Shown here: positions 20,615 through 32,217 of the stretch, piece after piece
How the letters are laid out: every line of letters starts with the position of its first letter
Numbering within the stretch: the first letter of the stretch is position 1
Assembly (NCBI GenBank): GCA_030737875.1
Contig: CM060909.1
Coordinates: 26,557,659 to 26,621,658 of the forward strand
Length of the DNA stretch: 64,000 nt
Direction: 5' to 3'
DNA from: Allium sativum
Lineage: Eukaryota > Streptophyta > Magnoliopsida > Asparagales > Amaryllidaceae
Notes under the pieces: generated by a model
What the model saw: the letters and a program-made list of their open reading frames with translations, nothing else
What the model was told of the DNA's origin: nothing
The model's database searches: none
Made by a program: the position numbers and the translations under genes

Positions 20615-23600
20615 TGTAATGACCCGCATTGTCAGAGGTATTATAATTAATTTATTTAATTATATAAATAGTGATATAGTAAATTAAATAGAGGTTTAAT
20701 TAAATAATAAGTGAATATTTAATTAATTTAAATAATTAAATAATATATATAATTCAGAAATAATCAAAAATATTGGAAATCGCAATATTCTGTGAACTGG
20801 GTCGTCCCTAAGATTTAATTCAGCTTAGAGTTGAATTATATTGACGAATATATTCAATCGACGTCAGTTTGAACGTATAATTATATTATAATTAAAATAG
20901 AGCTCGAAATGGCACTGCAGTTCGTAAATGGGCGATTTGAACTTCAACTGAATATACAGGATTCGTATTAAATCGAATTTCTGTGAAACAAGAAACGTGT
21001 GGAGCTGATGGAGTATATCTTTCTAGTGGAAGAGAAAAATCGGGATATCATTGTGTAGATTTTGAGGTATGTCCATATCAAATTTTAGAAAAGTCGTTGT
21101 GGAATTCCTTTATATTTTATAAAGGAATTATTTATATTTTAAAAAGGGATTTCAATATAAATCGAATATAGGATTGGCCCAGAAGTGAATATCAAGTTAG
21201 AAATTCATATAGGAATATTATAGATCTGTATGGTATTCCACTGTGAATATATATATGATAATATTAATTTATTAATATTTTATTTAATTATATTTAAATA
21301 TTTATATATTTAAATAGGCTATTTAGAGCTTTAAAAATAGCCACTTTTGCAAACGGAGTCGGAATTCGACGAAACTAATTTTGTTGGATCCGCAATGTCA
21401 AATAGTTGTTAGATTTCCAGTTTCATGATTTTTAGAGTCACTATGTGGTCGTACGGATTTTTACAGTGAGAAACAGTCAGTATTTTGAGAGTTAAAAATA
21501 CGCTGTGTGAGCATACGGAGTCGGAATTCGACGAAACCAGTTTCGTTGGGACCGTAATGTCAAACTCTAACTACATGACCAGTTTCGTGATTTTTGGATG
21601 TCATATGTAATTATAGGAATTTTAGAGGACAAAGAAGAATAGTGTTTGCTTATAATTAAATATAATAATCGAATATTTAATTATAAAAAAATACTATATA
21701 TTAACTTAAACTCGTCTAAACCTAATTCCAACTTCAGAAAAGGCGCCGCTCGTTTTTCTTTCTTCCAGTGGAAATTTTATTTTCTTAAAATCATTTCAAA
21801 ATCAAAGAAAAATCTATAAAATATAATAGCCACATATATGAATCCCTAGTGAGATTTCCATCCTTCCCATATGATTTTCAACGTGTTCAATGTTCCTATT
21901 TTGGTTAGGGTTCTCGACAGCGGATCTTGAAATGGGAATTGGGAGCGAATGTGTAAGTGTTGGGTGGATTCGGTTTACATACTTGTTCGCGGGATTGAGG
22001 CGAGCGAGCAGCAGGGTTTTTGGTTCGTTCGATGGCAAATGGTGTCGCTCAAGTCTGGAGGGGGTCACGGTCGCCATCCGAGGGTTGTGATCGAGCTTGG
22101 TATGGGTGGTATAGGGGAGTTCGGATTTAGATGTAGATAATTGTGGTTATTTTTCTGAGAATTTAAATGGAAGAGGAGAAGAAGGGTTCGACTTTGAAGG
22201 ATCATGTTAATGGCCCGAACAGTGAGCGGTTTTGAGCAGGGACGAAGTGGAAGAAGGGTAGAGAGCGGGCCTGGTGATTTAAGGATGGAGATGGGCCTGG
22301 TTATATTGATAAAGCCCAAACAATATTTAACAAGTTCAAGTTAATTTAAAATAGAGTATTAAGGAGGAAAGAGGAGTAAAGAGTGGCCAGAAATGATGAA
22401 CGAGGTATCACAGCAGATCGGGGAAGAAGGGGGATGTCGGTTTGGGCTTTAACGATAGTGGATGGGCCGAAATTTCTAAATGGGGCGAGGGCCCGTTAAA
22501 TTAATATATGTTTAGTTTAAATTCAGTTTAAAGGTGTATTAACTTCGAAATGTTATAACTTATCCATATGAAATCAGAATCACGAACCGTAAGTTGCGTT
22601 GGGACCATATGGACGAGAGCTTCACAATGAAGCTGACTGGAAGTGGATTGGGGCTCGTATGAATTTATGGCGAAATGAATTGTTTGATTCAAATCAAACA
22701 AACAGTTTATCGTTCTTTAACGATGAACTGCCAAAGTGAGTAAAACTCACCAACTCTTAACAGTTCTATTTTTACAACGTATTCTTAGAACTGTTAAATA
22801 TTGTCTGTTTGACTATGTGTTGACTGTTTGATTGAACTGCTAGTCAGTTAGTACAAATTATATATATATATGTATATATATATAAACCGTTAAATATTTA
22901 TATGTGATTCTGTTATCAGAATATTTCACAGTGAAGTGAAAACGATCTTAATTATATTGTCTAACATCTGTGATGCAGGGAAACAGGTCGGAGGAATCCA
23001 ACTGGATTCCTCAACAGTTATTTTACTGTGATTTATATATTGTGATATATAATGTGATATATAATCTGACGTTGATTATGTGTGTTTGGACGATAGTTAT
23101 CGTTGTTATATGATGTGTTAAATACTATAAGAAATACCAGAATGTGGAAAAGGGATTTTCAAAGTATATCTTGAAAATAATTTATTTATATAAAATCAAT
23201 GGATTTTATATTTTAAAAGAAAAAGAATTTTAAATAAAGGAATTATATTTGTAAATCAAATATAAGGGAATTATATTTGTAAATCAAATATAAGGGAAAG
23301 AATTTGTTAAACAGATATAGAGGGAAATATTTGTAAAACAAATATAAAGGAAATTATTTGTCAAACAAATAGAAAGAGAAATATTTGTAAACCATTTACA
23401 AAGAAAATAGAATTATAAAGGAAATATTTGTAGAACATTTACAAATAGATTAAAAGGGATTATTTATTTATTTAGGAAATAAATAGAATTAGAATAAAGG
23501 GATATTTATTTGAGAGAATAAATAGAATAAAGTAAATATTTATTTAGAAAATAAATACGATATTATAAAAGGAGTTAGAATTAATCAGTTAGAGTTAAAG

Positions 23601-25468
23601 GAGTAAATTGAATATAGTTTATCTGAAAGGAGTTAATCAGTTAGAGTTAACCAGTTAGAGGTAATCAAATAGAGTTAATCGATTAGAGTTAATCGATTAA
23701 AGTTAAAAATATAGAGTTAAGCAAAATTAGAAACAGACTAGAATTAGTAAGTTGAATGGTTTTCTAAGTGTCTATCTGATGTTGGTTTCGGCCTTCGGGG
23801 TTTATACTTAGAGAATTGTTCTCCTAATAGTTTACAGTCAGGGACTGATAGTTGTGAAATGATAGTGATATGTAAATAACAAATGGAAATGTTTTCCAGT
23901 GTTAATAACGTATATTTTCTAAACATAGAAAAAATGAGGATATATATATTTATATATGTTGATGATTGATCGATATAATTTCCACTTGGAAATAATATCG
24001 TTGTTTGCACACTTGTTTTCCTTCGATAGTTAAATCACAGACTATCGAAGTTTTTGACCATTTAACGTTGTTAATATGGAGAGACCGGTTGGATTATTAT
24101 CCAGAGAACCACTCTGTATTGGCATAAGCGTTGCGAATCATATATACCAAAGATAATTGAAGACAGAGTAAAGTGCAAGGGCTGTTGTATAAGTCTTAGA
24201 TAACAACGACTAAGATGGATATACTGAATAGTGCCTTCGGTTTGTCCTGTCTCAGGACAACTTGTATGGACGAAGGTCTGACAGAGTATATCTGGTAGAT
24301 CACGTAAGTTGATCGTTTCAAACGTATTTACTTTGGTGGCGGAGGAATTCATTTCTCTTAGCTTATACCCGTGGTATTTTTGGGAAAATCAATTTGTGAT
24401 TTAGAGGGTATGACGATGTGACATTCTAAGTGAATGAAGATGTGGTATGTGAAAAGATAAGCGTAGCTTCTAGCCTCACATCCGGTAAATGACAGAAATC
24501 GGGCAGGCAGCATGGCTAAGTCGGTCGCGCCGAAGTAGGGTGTATAATCACCTATCTAGAGAATATTCATTTGCTTCTTTAATCTATCAATGTTGTCCCA
24601 TATATATATGTATATATATATATATATATATATACAGGAAACGGTTGCTGATCCCAACCGTTGGTGATGTACATTCGATATACTCAAGCAAAATGAGTGG
24701 TCGGTCATGTGTGGCTGAGTTGCAAGATGTTCTTGTTGAAATCCAGTGTATCGTTCCTAGAGTACACTGATCGGAAGGTGGTTCCATACCTTGTCATAGT
24801 TGGAAATCCATTACCCAATACATGCTTGCGATTTTGATTGTATATTATTTATGTAGAACGTGAGATGAAAGCGTTTCTGCTAGATTGATATCTATTTGTG
24901 TTTAGACATTATTATAATATCAGAATGATATTGCTTGTCAAAGATGTTGGATTCTCATAAGGGAAAACCCGTTCTGTATTCACGGCGTGGTCTTATGAGA
25001 TATCATATACCTGTATAACTGTTTTAAACTGTTTTACTCATATCAGTCCCATGACTGACCCGGAGTTTATTTTGTTTTGTTTCCCTAAACTCTTGGGTGC
25101 CCAATTTTGTACGGGCAGTCTAGTAGTCAGGATTTACATATATATCTGAAGAGTTGGAGCAGGAGGCTTCAGGATCATATAGCTATAGTTTATTTCTGCT
25201 GGGTTGCAAGTGTTGTACTCTGATAAGTGTTATTGTATACATAAATGTTTTGTATTTCAAAAGTTATGTTATATTTTATTCGTTCCTCTGAGAGATTCGT
25301 GTTTACTCTGATGATGATGTTCTTTTCTTCTTCTATTATAAGTTTCTATCTTATCTATCCTCACCTTCTATCTTCTTTCTATTAATTTCTTGAATTTCCA
25401 GTGCAATTTGGGGTTGGACTTGTGTTATTTGGTCAGCTCAAATTGGTCCGGATTTTCGGGTCATTACA
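20615..25468 (+). repeat. 3' LTR of L1
   Basis: A 4854-bp LTR starting TGTAATGACCCGCATTGTC and ending GGGTCATTACA. It keeps the roughly 440-bp segment (22231-22671) that the 5' LTR has lost. That segment includes a GGACCATATGGACGAGAGC stretch also recognisable in E near 35440-35480, so the long form is ancestral. Palindromic minisatellites are at about 23237-23450 and 23575-23720. Confidence 0.93.
23237..23450 (+). repeat. Palindromic minisatellite 1, copy in L1 3' LTR
   Basis: The partner of 16875-17085 with the same unit order and a few substitutions, for example TTGTAAACCATTTACAAAG where the 5' copy has TTGTGAACC. The change in the 3' copy (G to A) improves pairing of TTTGTAAA with TTTACAAA. 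Confidence 0.85.
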
Positions 25469-25473
25469 CTTGG

Positions 25474-25594
25474 ACTGGTAATCTGGCGACTCTGGACGGA
25501 ATGTATCCTTTATTTGCTACACTGACACCTCCCTAGCAGGGGAGGAGGTGTTGTTGGGCTCTGTATCATCTCCATGACGGATCTGATACCATTT
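25474..25594 (-). mobile_element. Element C remnant: primer site and leader
   Basis: On the minus strand a primer-site-like TGGTATCAGATCCG (25578-25591) lies three bases from the LTR-like end at 25595, followed by a leader. Only the first ten bases match the tRNA-Met site. The leader is cut at 25473 by L1 and continues at 14683. No coding motif is visible. Confidence 0.55.
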
Positions 25595-25776
25595 TGTAAC
25601 GCTCCACTTGAGAGCCATGCTAATAAAGAGCATCACTAGGTAATGATGTCTATTAAGTGGAGAATATTGAGTTAAATTACGTAGTTGTATAATTAAAGAA
25701 TTTTAAATGTTAATGAGTAATGAAGTGAATGTTAGTTTTGAAACATCAAGGGTGGGTCTCGAGGTGGGGCATTACT
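25595..25776 (-). repeat. Candidate short LTR of element C (about 182 bp)
   Basis: On the plus strand it starts TGTAACGCTCCAC and ends GTGGGGCATTACT, so the ends are near-perfect inverted repeats as in LTRs (the last base would be A if undamaged). A primer-like site follows on the minus-strand side. The size is that of miniature (TRIM-like) LTR elements. It interrupts element A just after the protease. No second copy of this LTR was found in the window. Confidence 0.55.
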
Positions 25777-26213
25777 TCGCCTTCCATTCTGCTAAATAGC
25801 AAGCTCTTCTAGTTACTTGGTCCCCACCTACCATTCCTACTCCAACTTTGGCTGGGAATTTTAGCAGTAGACACCACGATGCTATGCAAGCTCTAAATTT
25901 TACTAGAGCTGGCCGACCCAAGTAGGCACTGTATGGAGAATATATATTCATGACAAGAAACATAATGATTCGGACTCTTCTGCAGTCTCCCTTGCCAAGC
26001 CCTACCAGCAAGTCAACCACACCCACTGGTGTAGTCGTTGAACCGTTAAAACCACGTATACATCCAGTGCACTGTTTTAGATCTCTAGCTTCTAATTTCA
26101 TTTGGTCAAAAGCTTTCTTAAATAAAATTTTGACGATCGACAATAAATCATGCACTTTGCAAAGGAAATTATGCGCTGAAAGACGTGCCAGGCAGCTATG
26201 GGCGATCATCTAG
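25777..26213 (-). pseudogene. Element A protease (decayed)
   Basis: A minus-strand open stretch of about 145 codons with the pattern of a Tat-like retropepsin: HNFLCKVHD, ILFKKAFDQMKLEARDL, FNGSTTTPVGVVDLLVGLG, then YSAYLGRPAL and KFPAKVGVGMVGGDQ with ACYLAE at the end. The catalytic D-S/T-G triad expected between KVH and ILF is not readable (DLLSIVK), so the active site is lost. Downstream on the minus strand, element C interrupts it and the protein resumes at 14400. Confidence 0.8.
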
Positions 26214-26290
26214 TTATGGAGAAGGAGATGGCATCCATTAATGATGCTTTAAGAGCTAAAGAGTGTCAAAAATCCCACCTCTTTGAAGAA

Positions 26291-26305
26291 TGAGGTAGAG
26301 GGTAT
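26291..26305 (-). promoter_or_regulatory. Possible TATA box, minus strand
   Basis: On the minus strand CCTATAAATACCCTC followed by TACCTCATTC looks like a plant TATA box and initiation region. It is the main hint that the surrounding block is an LTR in minus orientation. Confidence 0.45.
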
Positions 26306-26421
26306 TTATAGGATGTGAATTAGGTGGGAGCAGGTGAGATTTAGGGACCAAACAGCAGAATTTCACATCCTAGAAGAGCAGTACTCGAAATTTCGCATCT
26401 CTCTGAAGTGTACAAGAAGAT

Positions 26422-26873
26422 TTCGTATCCCACCTGAGGGATATGAAGCACATATCCCTAGGATACGAAACTTCATATCCCGAGGGATATGAAATTCCTA
26501 GGGGATATCAAATTGAAGTTGTGGGATGCGAAGTTTCAGATTCATGGTTAACCTAGGGAGTCAAAACTGTGAGGCGAGGTGAGGGATGCAGAACCCTGTT
26601 GATGTGGAGCACGGAGAGATTCTAAGTTTATAAGAGGCGAAATTGTTCAGATGCGAAAATAGAAGGAGGCGAAGTTCCGGGTGTGAAGCATCTCGAGGAA
26701 TGCGAGGTAGATGGGGATTGTATCCCCTGAGGGATACGAAATCGCATCCCCTACGGGATACGAAATCACATCCCCGGAGGGATGCGATTTAATATCCCTA
26801 AGGATGCGAAATGCATATTTTTGCATCCTATGAGGGATACAAAATATGCATTTTGGCATCCTAGAAGATGCGG
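26422..26873. repeat. Minisatellite of GGGATACGAAAT units (two clusters)
   Basis: Clusters at 26422-26530 and 26719-26873. In the second, units start at 24-bp spacing (about 26722, 26746, 26770, 26794) and then about 31. Each unit pairs TATCC- or CATCC-like and GGATA- or GGATG-like arms: CATATCCCGAGGGATATG, GTATCCCCTGAGGGATAC, CATCCCCGGAGGGATG. Both arms tend to change together. Confidence 0.8.
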
Positions 26874-27196
26874 AAACCATGAGATTTGCTTGTCGATTCT
26901 CGACTTTGCCGGGTTGAGTTGCGGGAGGAGTTTTGAGTGATCGGCGCGGTGCGCGCAAGCTTTTCTGAAAGACCGATACGTATTTATCACACGTGTTTGA
27001 AATGATGCTGATTCCACGAATGAATTATATTTTGACCCATGTGCTATTGAGCGTGAACTTGATGTGTGAAGGCTTTGACCAAAATGCATGTTAACACTTT
27101 GCCACCGAAATCATGTCATCCTTGATTGAAGGAAGATGCGTTTTGTGAGTAGTATGGAAATACATAAAACTGCGAGCCGCAATTTGAGAGAGGCCA

Positions 27197-27432
27197 GACG
27201 ATCGCTGAAATCGTAATATAATAGGAACCTGACGATCCCTGAGACCATCATAGAATAGAAATCCGATGATTACCGAGATCGTAATAAAATAGAAGTCGAC
27301 AATCACTGAGATCATAATAAAACAGAAGTTCAACGATTGTTGAGATCGTGATAGAATAGAACACCGTTGATCATTGAGATCGTATTTAGAATAGAAGTCC
27401 GATGATCGTTAGGATCGTATTTAGAATGGATT
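27197..27432. repeat. Minisatellite of about 35 bp (GATCGTAATAGAATAGAA units)
   Basis: About seven diverged units run GACGATC...GAGATCGT, then AATAGAATAGAA with small variants. Many carry the short inverted pair CGAT and ATCG (for example CGATCGCTGAAATCG). No coding meaning is seen. Confidence 0.85.
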
Positions 27433-27782
27433 ATCGAGTCCAGGATGCCTAATATCTAGAAAAAAATAAACCATGGGCTTAATGAATCTTGTCGGAACAA
27501 GTATGTACCTGCAAAAGAGGACTTTGCACTTGGCGGGCCAAGTTATGTAATGTTATGTGTATGAAGAGCCAGACTATTAAGATTCTTACGGTAAGACCGC
27601 TACGATAAGGAACCTTCGTGCTTAGCGGACCAAGTCGGGAAGTTCTTATGTTTGACAAACTTATTTAAAGAATCCTAACACTCGATAGGATCAATCTCTA
27701 GGGGAAGTCCTGGAGCGGAGTCCAAAGCTAAGAACCGGAATTCAAAGTTCATGCCCGAGTGATCAGGAAGGGGGGACCGAAG

Positions 27783-28124
27783 TATTTTATTTTTATTGGA
27801 CGGATCCTGTGCGGGGGAGACCAGAGTCTTATATTTCTACTGGACAGATCCAGTGCGGGGGAGACTGGAGTCTTATATTTATACTGGATGGATCCAGTGT
27901 GGAGCACACTGGATCCGGAGCCATATGTTTATACTGGATGGATCCAGTGTAGAGCTGGAGCCCTATGTTTATACTGGACGGATCCAGTGTGAAGCCGGAG
28001 CCCTATGTTTATACTCGACAGATCTAGTATGGAGCCGGAGCCCTATGTTTATACAGAACGGATCCAGTGCGGAGCTGGAGCCCTATGTTTATACTGGGCG
28101 GATACAGTGTGGAGCCAGAGCCCT
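27783..28124. repeat. 40-bp minisatellite (GGATCCAGTGTGGAGC units)
   Basis: Eight units. The last five have an exact 40-bp period at 27921, 27961, 28001, 28041 and 28081; earlier ones are longer. The core ACTGGATGGATCCAGT is an inverted repeat. Because 40 is not a multiple of three, overlapping open frames at 27759-27992 and 27796-28131 are repeat artefacts, not genes. Confidence 0.92.
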
Positions 28125-28437
28125 AAAGTAGTATTTATTAATTCCTCATGAGTACAACGATCGTTGGTCCAACCTTAAACACGACTGTAGACCACAAGCC
28201 ATTTCCGTGCGTGTGGGTTGACGTTACCGCTTTGATTACATGGAAAAGGAAAAAAACAAAAAGGGCGAGAAGTTGCCAAAAACAAAAATAGCATAAGTAT
28301 CGGACAAGGATCCCGGAAAGCCTAGGGAGATCTTGTAGGACTAGGTTAGTCGATGTCCATGCCCTGGGGGCGACTAGTCCTGCCTCTATCCTGAGATGTT
28401 GTATGGAGCCGAGCAGATGGTGCAGTTGTTGTCGGAT

Positions 28438-29710
28438 TTAGGACGTACTATTGTAGGTCGCCACGCCTGATGCGTGCTTCGACATGATCGCAGAACTACC
28501 TACAGTGGTCAGTGTCATGACCTGGCAGTTCATGTAATAAGCAGTACTTGTCAGAGCTTGCTTACTGCAGAGTCGGGTCTCTCTTGATAGGCTTCTGGAA
28601 GGTGCAATTTTGTGTATGTCAAGATAAATCCTTTCTAGGCCATGAGTGAGCTTAGTATAGGCTGGGAACTTTGGCTCGAAGCGAGGCCATGAGTTTTGGT
28701 TGTCCCGGGATTTTCCCTTGCCATTGTCGAGCGTATATGGCCCTGAGCCTTTCGTGAAGTTGGTTTGATGCACAGGCTTTTTGTCATAGGAGTCCTCCTC
28801 CCTAAGTAATCTCTCATCCTCAAAGTAGAATTCAGCTAGATCCCTCATGGGTCCTGTCGAGTGAAGTCCTGAAGTCTGTCTTGTCAAGAATGCCAGAGAT
28901 GGCGGCCATTAAGACCATGGATGGGTCTGGTCTGTCAACAGAGGCCACCGCCTTATTGAATCGTTCAAGAAATTTGTGTAGAGTCTTGCTTGGTCTCTGC
29001 CTAACCGATGTTAAATTCATGACATTCCTTGGTTGGATGACGTGAACTCTGAATTGCTCGACGAATCTTCCAACCAAGACGTTCCAACTGTTAATGGATT
29101 CTGGTCCAACTGTCTGAACCATAAAGCAGCTATGTCTATGAGGTAAAGATGGAAGCACTTGGCATGACACCATCTGAGGCTGAATGTACTTCCATATGGC
29201 CCATGTAGTGCATGAGATGAGCGGTAGTATCCTTCCTACCATCGAAAGCTTCTAACACCGGCAATTTAAAGTCTGGTGGGTTTTGAGAATGATTGATATC
29301 AGGAGTGAAGGGGTTGCGAGTCACGCAATTCGAGATAGCATGGGGTGCCCCGCCATAGGCGTAATGTCGAATGACATCGGCGACTTGACTTTCACTTCCC
29401 ATGCTAAGAAATTGATTCAGGTTATGCAAGTTGGAGTCGGTCCCCTCACGTCAAGTCCAACATTAGCAAAAGGTCGAGCACCAAGCAAAACTTCTGGCTC
29501 GATTCAGACTTGAGGTGCCTTCATGGTCACAAATCTAAGATTAGGAACTACAGGAGCTCATGTGTTCAAATCTGCATGCACTGGCACTTGAGTGGAATTT
29601 CCAATGCCTGATCCTGAGACATAATTGACGTCAGCCTGAGTGAACCTTAAATGGGATTGGAGGTGTTGCCCAAGAGCCTATCCAATCCGATAGCCGTCTG
29701 TGGCCAATCC
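28438..29710 (-). pseudogene. Element A gag (Tat-like), frameshifted
   Basis: Minus-strand gag in at least three frames. From upstream: NPFTPDINHSQNPPDFKLP and FDGRKDTTAHLMHYM; then INSWNVLVGRFVEQF, RQRPSKTLHKFLERFN and DPSMVLMAAISGI; then RDLAEFYFEDERLLREED. Last, near 28450-28560, comes YCLLHELPGHDTDHC, the C-x2-H-x5-H-x4-C motif usual for Tat gag. These motifs and their order fit Tat/Retand capsid. The N-terminal stretch to about 29710 is disrupted by stops and then meets the copia fragment. Confidence 0.8.
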
Positions 29711-29884
29711 AATAGTAAATTTATTAGACAAAAGCATATTTTTTTTTAAAGAATGTAGTTTATAACACAAATTATATTTTTAAAGCTCCTTAACCCACTT
29801 GGGTATGGCTGTCTTCCTCGCCTAATATTTAGGACCCTAACGGAGGATGTGGGTACCAATTAAATCTTTCTATCTTGTAGGTAC

Positions 29885-30322
29885 CCAAAAAAGAAGAAGT
29901 GGATATTAGATAGTGGCTGCTTCAAGCACATGACGGAAAACAAAAGCATGTTATCAAATATAACATACATGGACGATGGGATAGTAACCTTTGGTGACAA
30001 TTTAAAAGGATACGTCATTGGCTTTGGTTCAGCCATCAATATAGGTATACCTAACTCTCCTATTATTTCTAATGTATTTTTAGTTAAAAATTTAAAGCAT
30101 AATCTCCTAAGCATTAGTCAGTTATGTGATAAAAGTTTTCAAATTAATTTTGAAAAAGATAAATGCAACATACTTGATAATAATAAAAGATTAATTTTCG
30201 AATGATTTAGGAAAAGAAACATATATATCTTAAATATGAGTATTAAACAAAGTCCCGACTTATATCTAACCGTAAAATATGATGATCCATGGTTAAGGCA
30301 TTAACGATTTTATCACATTAAT
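29885..30322 (+). pseudogene. Copia protease and pre-integrase region
   Basis: The aspartic protease active site is WILDSGCFKHM, with DSG at 29909-29917. VTFGDNLKGYVIGFGS and VKNLKHNLLSISQLCDK follow, the usual copia protease tail. After a TGA at 30203 the pre-integrase zinc region starts (DDPWLRH, stop at 30302, then RFYHIN), continuing into the integrase entry. The DSG motif is intact but the upstream start is missing. Confidence 0.88.
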
Positions 30323-31192
30323 TTGAAGTATAATAAACTAGATAAAAATGAACTAGTACGAGGTTTACCAAAAATTAATTATAAAGTTGATAATATTTGT
30401 GATGCATGTCAGTTTGGAAAATTAAAGAAGAGTTCTTTTAAATTTAAAAATAATATTTCAAAAAAGCATCTGTTAGAGTTATTACATCTAGACTCACTTG
30501 GTCCTACTCAAATTCGTTCATTAAATCATAATAAGTATGTTTTTGTAATTGTAGATGATTTTTCAGGATATCCATGGACGTTGTTTTTAAAACATAAAAG
30601 TGATATTTTTGGTATGTTTAAATTTTTTGCTAAAATAATTAAAAATCTGATGGATTTAAAAATAAAGAATATTCATAGTGATCATGGTGGAGAAATCGAA
30701 AGTGAGTTATTTACTAATGTTCGTAATAAGAATGGTATGAGCCATAATTTTTCATTCCCAACAACACCACAGCAAATTGGAGTTATTGAAAGGAAAAATC
30801 GAACATCACAAGAAAGGGCTTGCACATTATTAAGTAGTATTGGGTTACCCAAGCAATTTTAGGCCAAAGCTATAACTACAACATGTTATGTGCTTAATAG
30901 GGTAAAACTACGTCCAATGACTAATATTACTTGCTACGAAATGTTTTACGGAAAGAATCCTAAAATGTCATATTTTAGAACCTTTGGTTCAAAATGTTTT
31001 ATCTTAAACACAAAAGATAATCTAGGAAAATTTGACCCAAAAGCCAATAAAGATATATTTACCGGATATTCTGATCGAATTAAAGTCTATAGAATTTTTA
31101 ATAACCGAACAAATACTATAGAAGAAAGTCTATATGTTTCTTTTGATGAAAACTTTTTGACTAATAAAAAAATAGTGAAGAAGAGGTTATAA
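30323..31192 (+). pseudogene. Copia integrase
   Basis: The zinc motif finishes with ICDACQFGKLKKSSF. The core carries all three catalytic residues: LLHLDSLGPTQ, then NIHSDHGGEIE, then GVIERKNRTSQE. A TAG at 30860 splits it, and the C-terminal part (CYEMFYGKNPKMSYFRTFGS, KANKDIFTGYSD, VSFDEN) runs to 31192. This is the best kept domain of the fragment. Confidence 0.9.
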
Positions 31193-32217
31193 TACAATCT
31201 ACTGAAAACAATACTGTTTCAAATAATGAATCAACAAATACACTAAGATCACCTCCTCGTATTTTAAAAGATCATCCACCAAATAATATCATTGGAGATC
31301 TAAATACAAGAGTATTTACTAGGCATCAATTAAATCAGATTAGTCACGTTGCATGCATTTTAACATTAAAACCTAAAAATTATAAATAAGTAGCAAATGA
31401 CGAATCATGGATTATAACAATGTAAGAAAAACTCAACCAATTCGAAAGAAATGATGTTTGGGAACTTTTTCCACAACCTTCAGATCAATCGATAACTGGA
31501 ACAAAATGGGTCTATAAGACTAAAGAAGATGAAAATGGAAACATCATCCGAAATAAAGCAATAATGGTATATCAAGGTTATAACTAAGAAGATGGAATTT
31601 ATTACAAAGTAACATTTACCCCTGTAGCTCGACTTAATGAAATTCGTACACTACTTGCTTTTATTTATCATCTTAATATAAAACTTTTTCAAATGGATGT
31701 TAAAAGTTTTTTTCTAAATGGTTTTATAATAGAACAAGTTTATGTGGAACAACCACCTTTATTTATACACGAAAAATTTCCAGAAGATGTATATAAACTA
31801 AAGAGAGCACTATGGTTTAAAACAAGCACCTCATGCTTGGTATGGTAGATTAAAATCTCACTTAATTAACTCTGGATTTGAAATTGGTAAAGTTGATACT
31901 ACATTTTTCATAAAAAGAATTCAAAATGATGTTTTGATTATTCAAATATATGTAGATGACATAATTTCAGATCAACTAATGAAAATTTATGTAACGATTT
32001 CTCAAATATTATGGAAAATGAATTTGAAATGTTTCATATAGGAGAATTAAATTTCTTTCTAGGATTACAATTAAACAATGGTATTTTTATAAATCAAGAA
32101 AAATATTGTCATGATCTTTTAAAACGTTTAAGAATGGAAAATACATCTAGAAAACCTACTCCAATGAGTACCACTATACACTTAAAAAAAGATGAAAATG
32201 GAAAAGATTTTAATTAA
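31193..32217 (+). pseudogene. Copia reverse transcriptase
   Basis: After a degenerate spacer (31193-31390) RT begins with NDESWI, then KLNQFERNDVWELFPQP and TGTKWVYKTKEDENG. FQMDVKSFFLNG holds the first catalytic Asp and YVDD is at 31949-31960. A frameshift near 31810 and stops at 31387 and in the GYN region disrupt it. The last part, MFHIGELNFFLGLQL and CHDLLKRLRMENT, reads cleanly to a TAA at 32215. Confidence 0.88.

Larger units (their letters stand above)
14689..25468 (+). mobile_element. L1: large non-autonomous LTR element (LARD type)
   Basis: A complete 10.8-kb element with LTRs of 4396 and 4854 bp around a 1530-bp centre that codes for no recognisable Gag or Pol. It has TGTAATGA...TTACA ends, a tRNA-Met type primer site, a purine tract and a perfect 5-bp duplication. 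Long LTRs with a short non-coding centre match the large retrotransposon derivative class, which depends on proteins from a related element. In the first 270 bases the LTRs differ at about six sites, all transitions, so it is younger than B. Confidence 0.93.
26214..28437 (-). other. Repeat-rich non-coding block between element A gag and protease
   Basis: In related elements gag and protease lie close together, so this extra 2.2 kb is probably an insertion. It has a minus-strand TATA-like box near one end and three unrelated minisatellites. I could not find matching ends or a target duplication, so a solo LTR is only a hypothesis. The stretches 26530-26718, 26874-27196, 27433-27782 and 28125-28437 show no recognisable gene or pol fragment. 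28360-28400 holds an imperfect inverted repeat (GGACTAGG, CGACTAGTCC). Confidence 0.6.

Noticed and set aside
27783..28124. Regular 40-bp repeats that could suggest a CRISPR-like array or a repeat protein
   Set aside because: There are no unique spacers between repeats, the context is plant retrotransposon DNA, and the 40-bp period shifts frame at each unit, so the open frames are artefacts.
26214..28437. Calling the block a definite solo LTR
   Set aside because: I could not find paired TG...CA ends with a matching 5-bp duplication, so it is described only as an insertion-like block.
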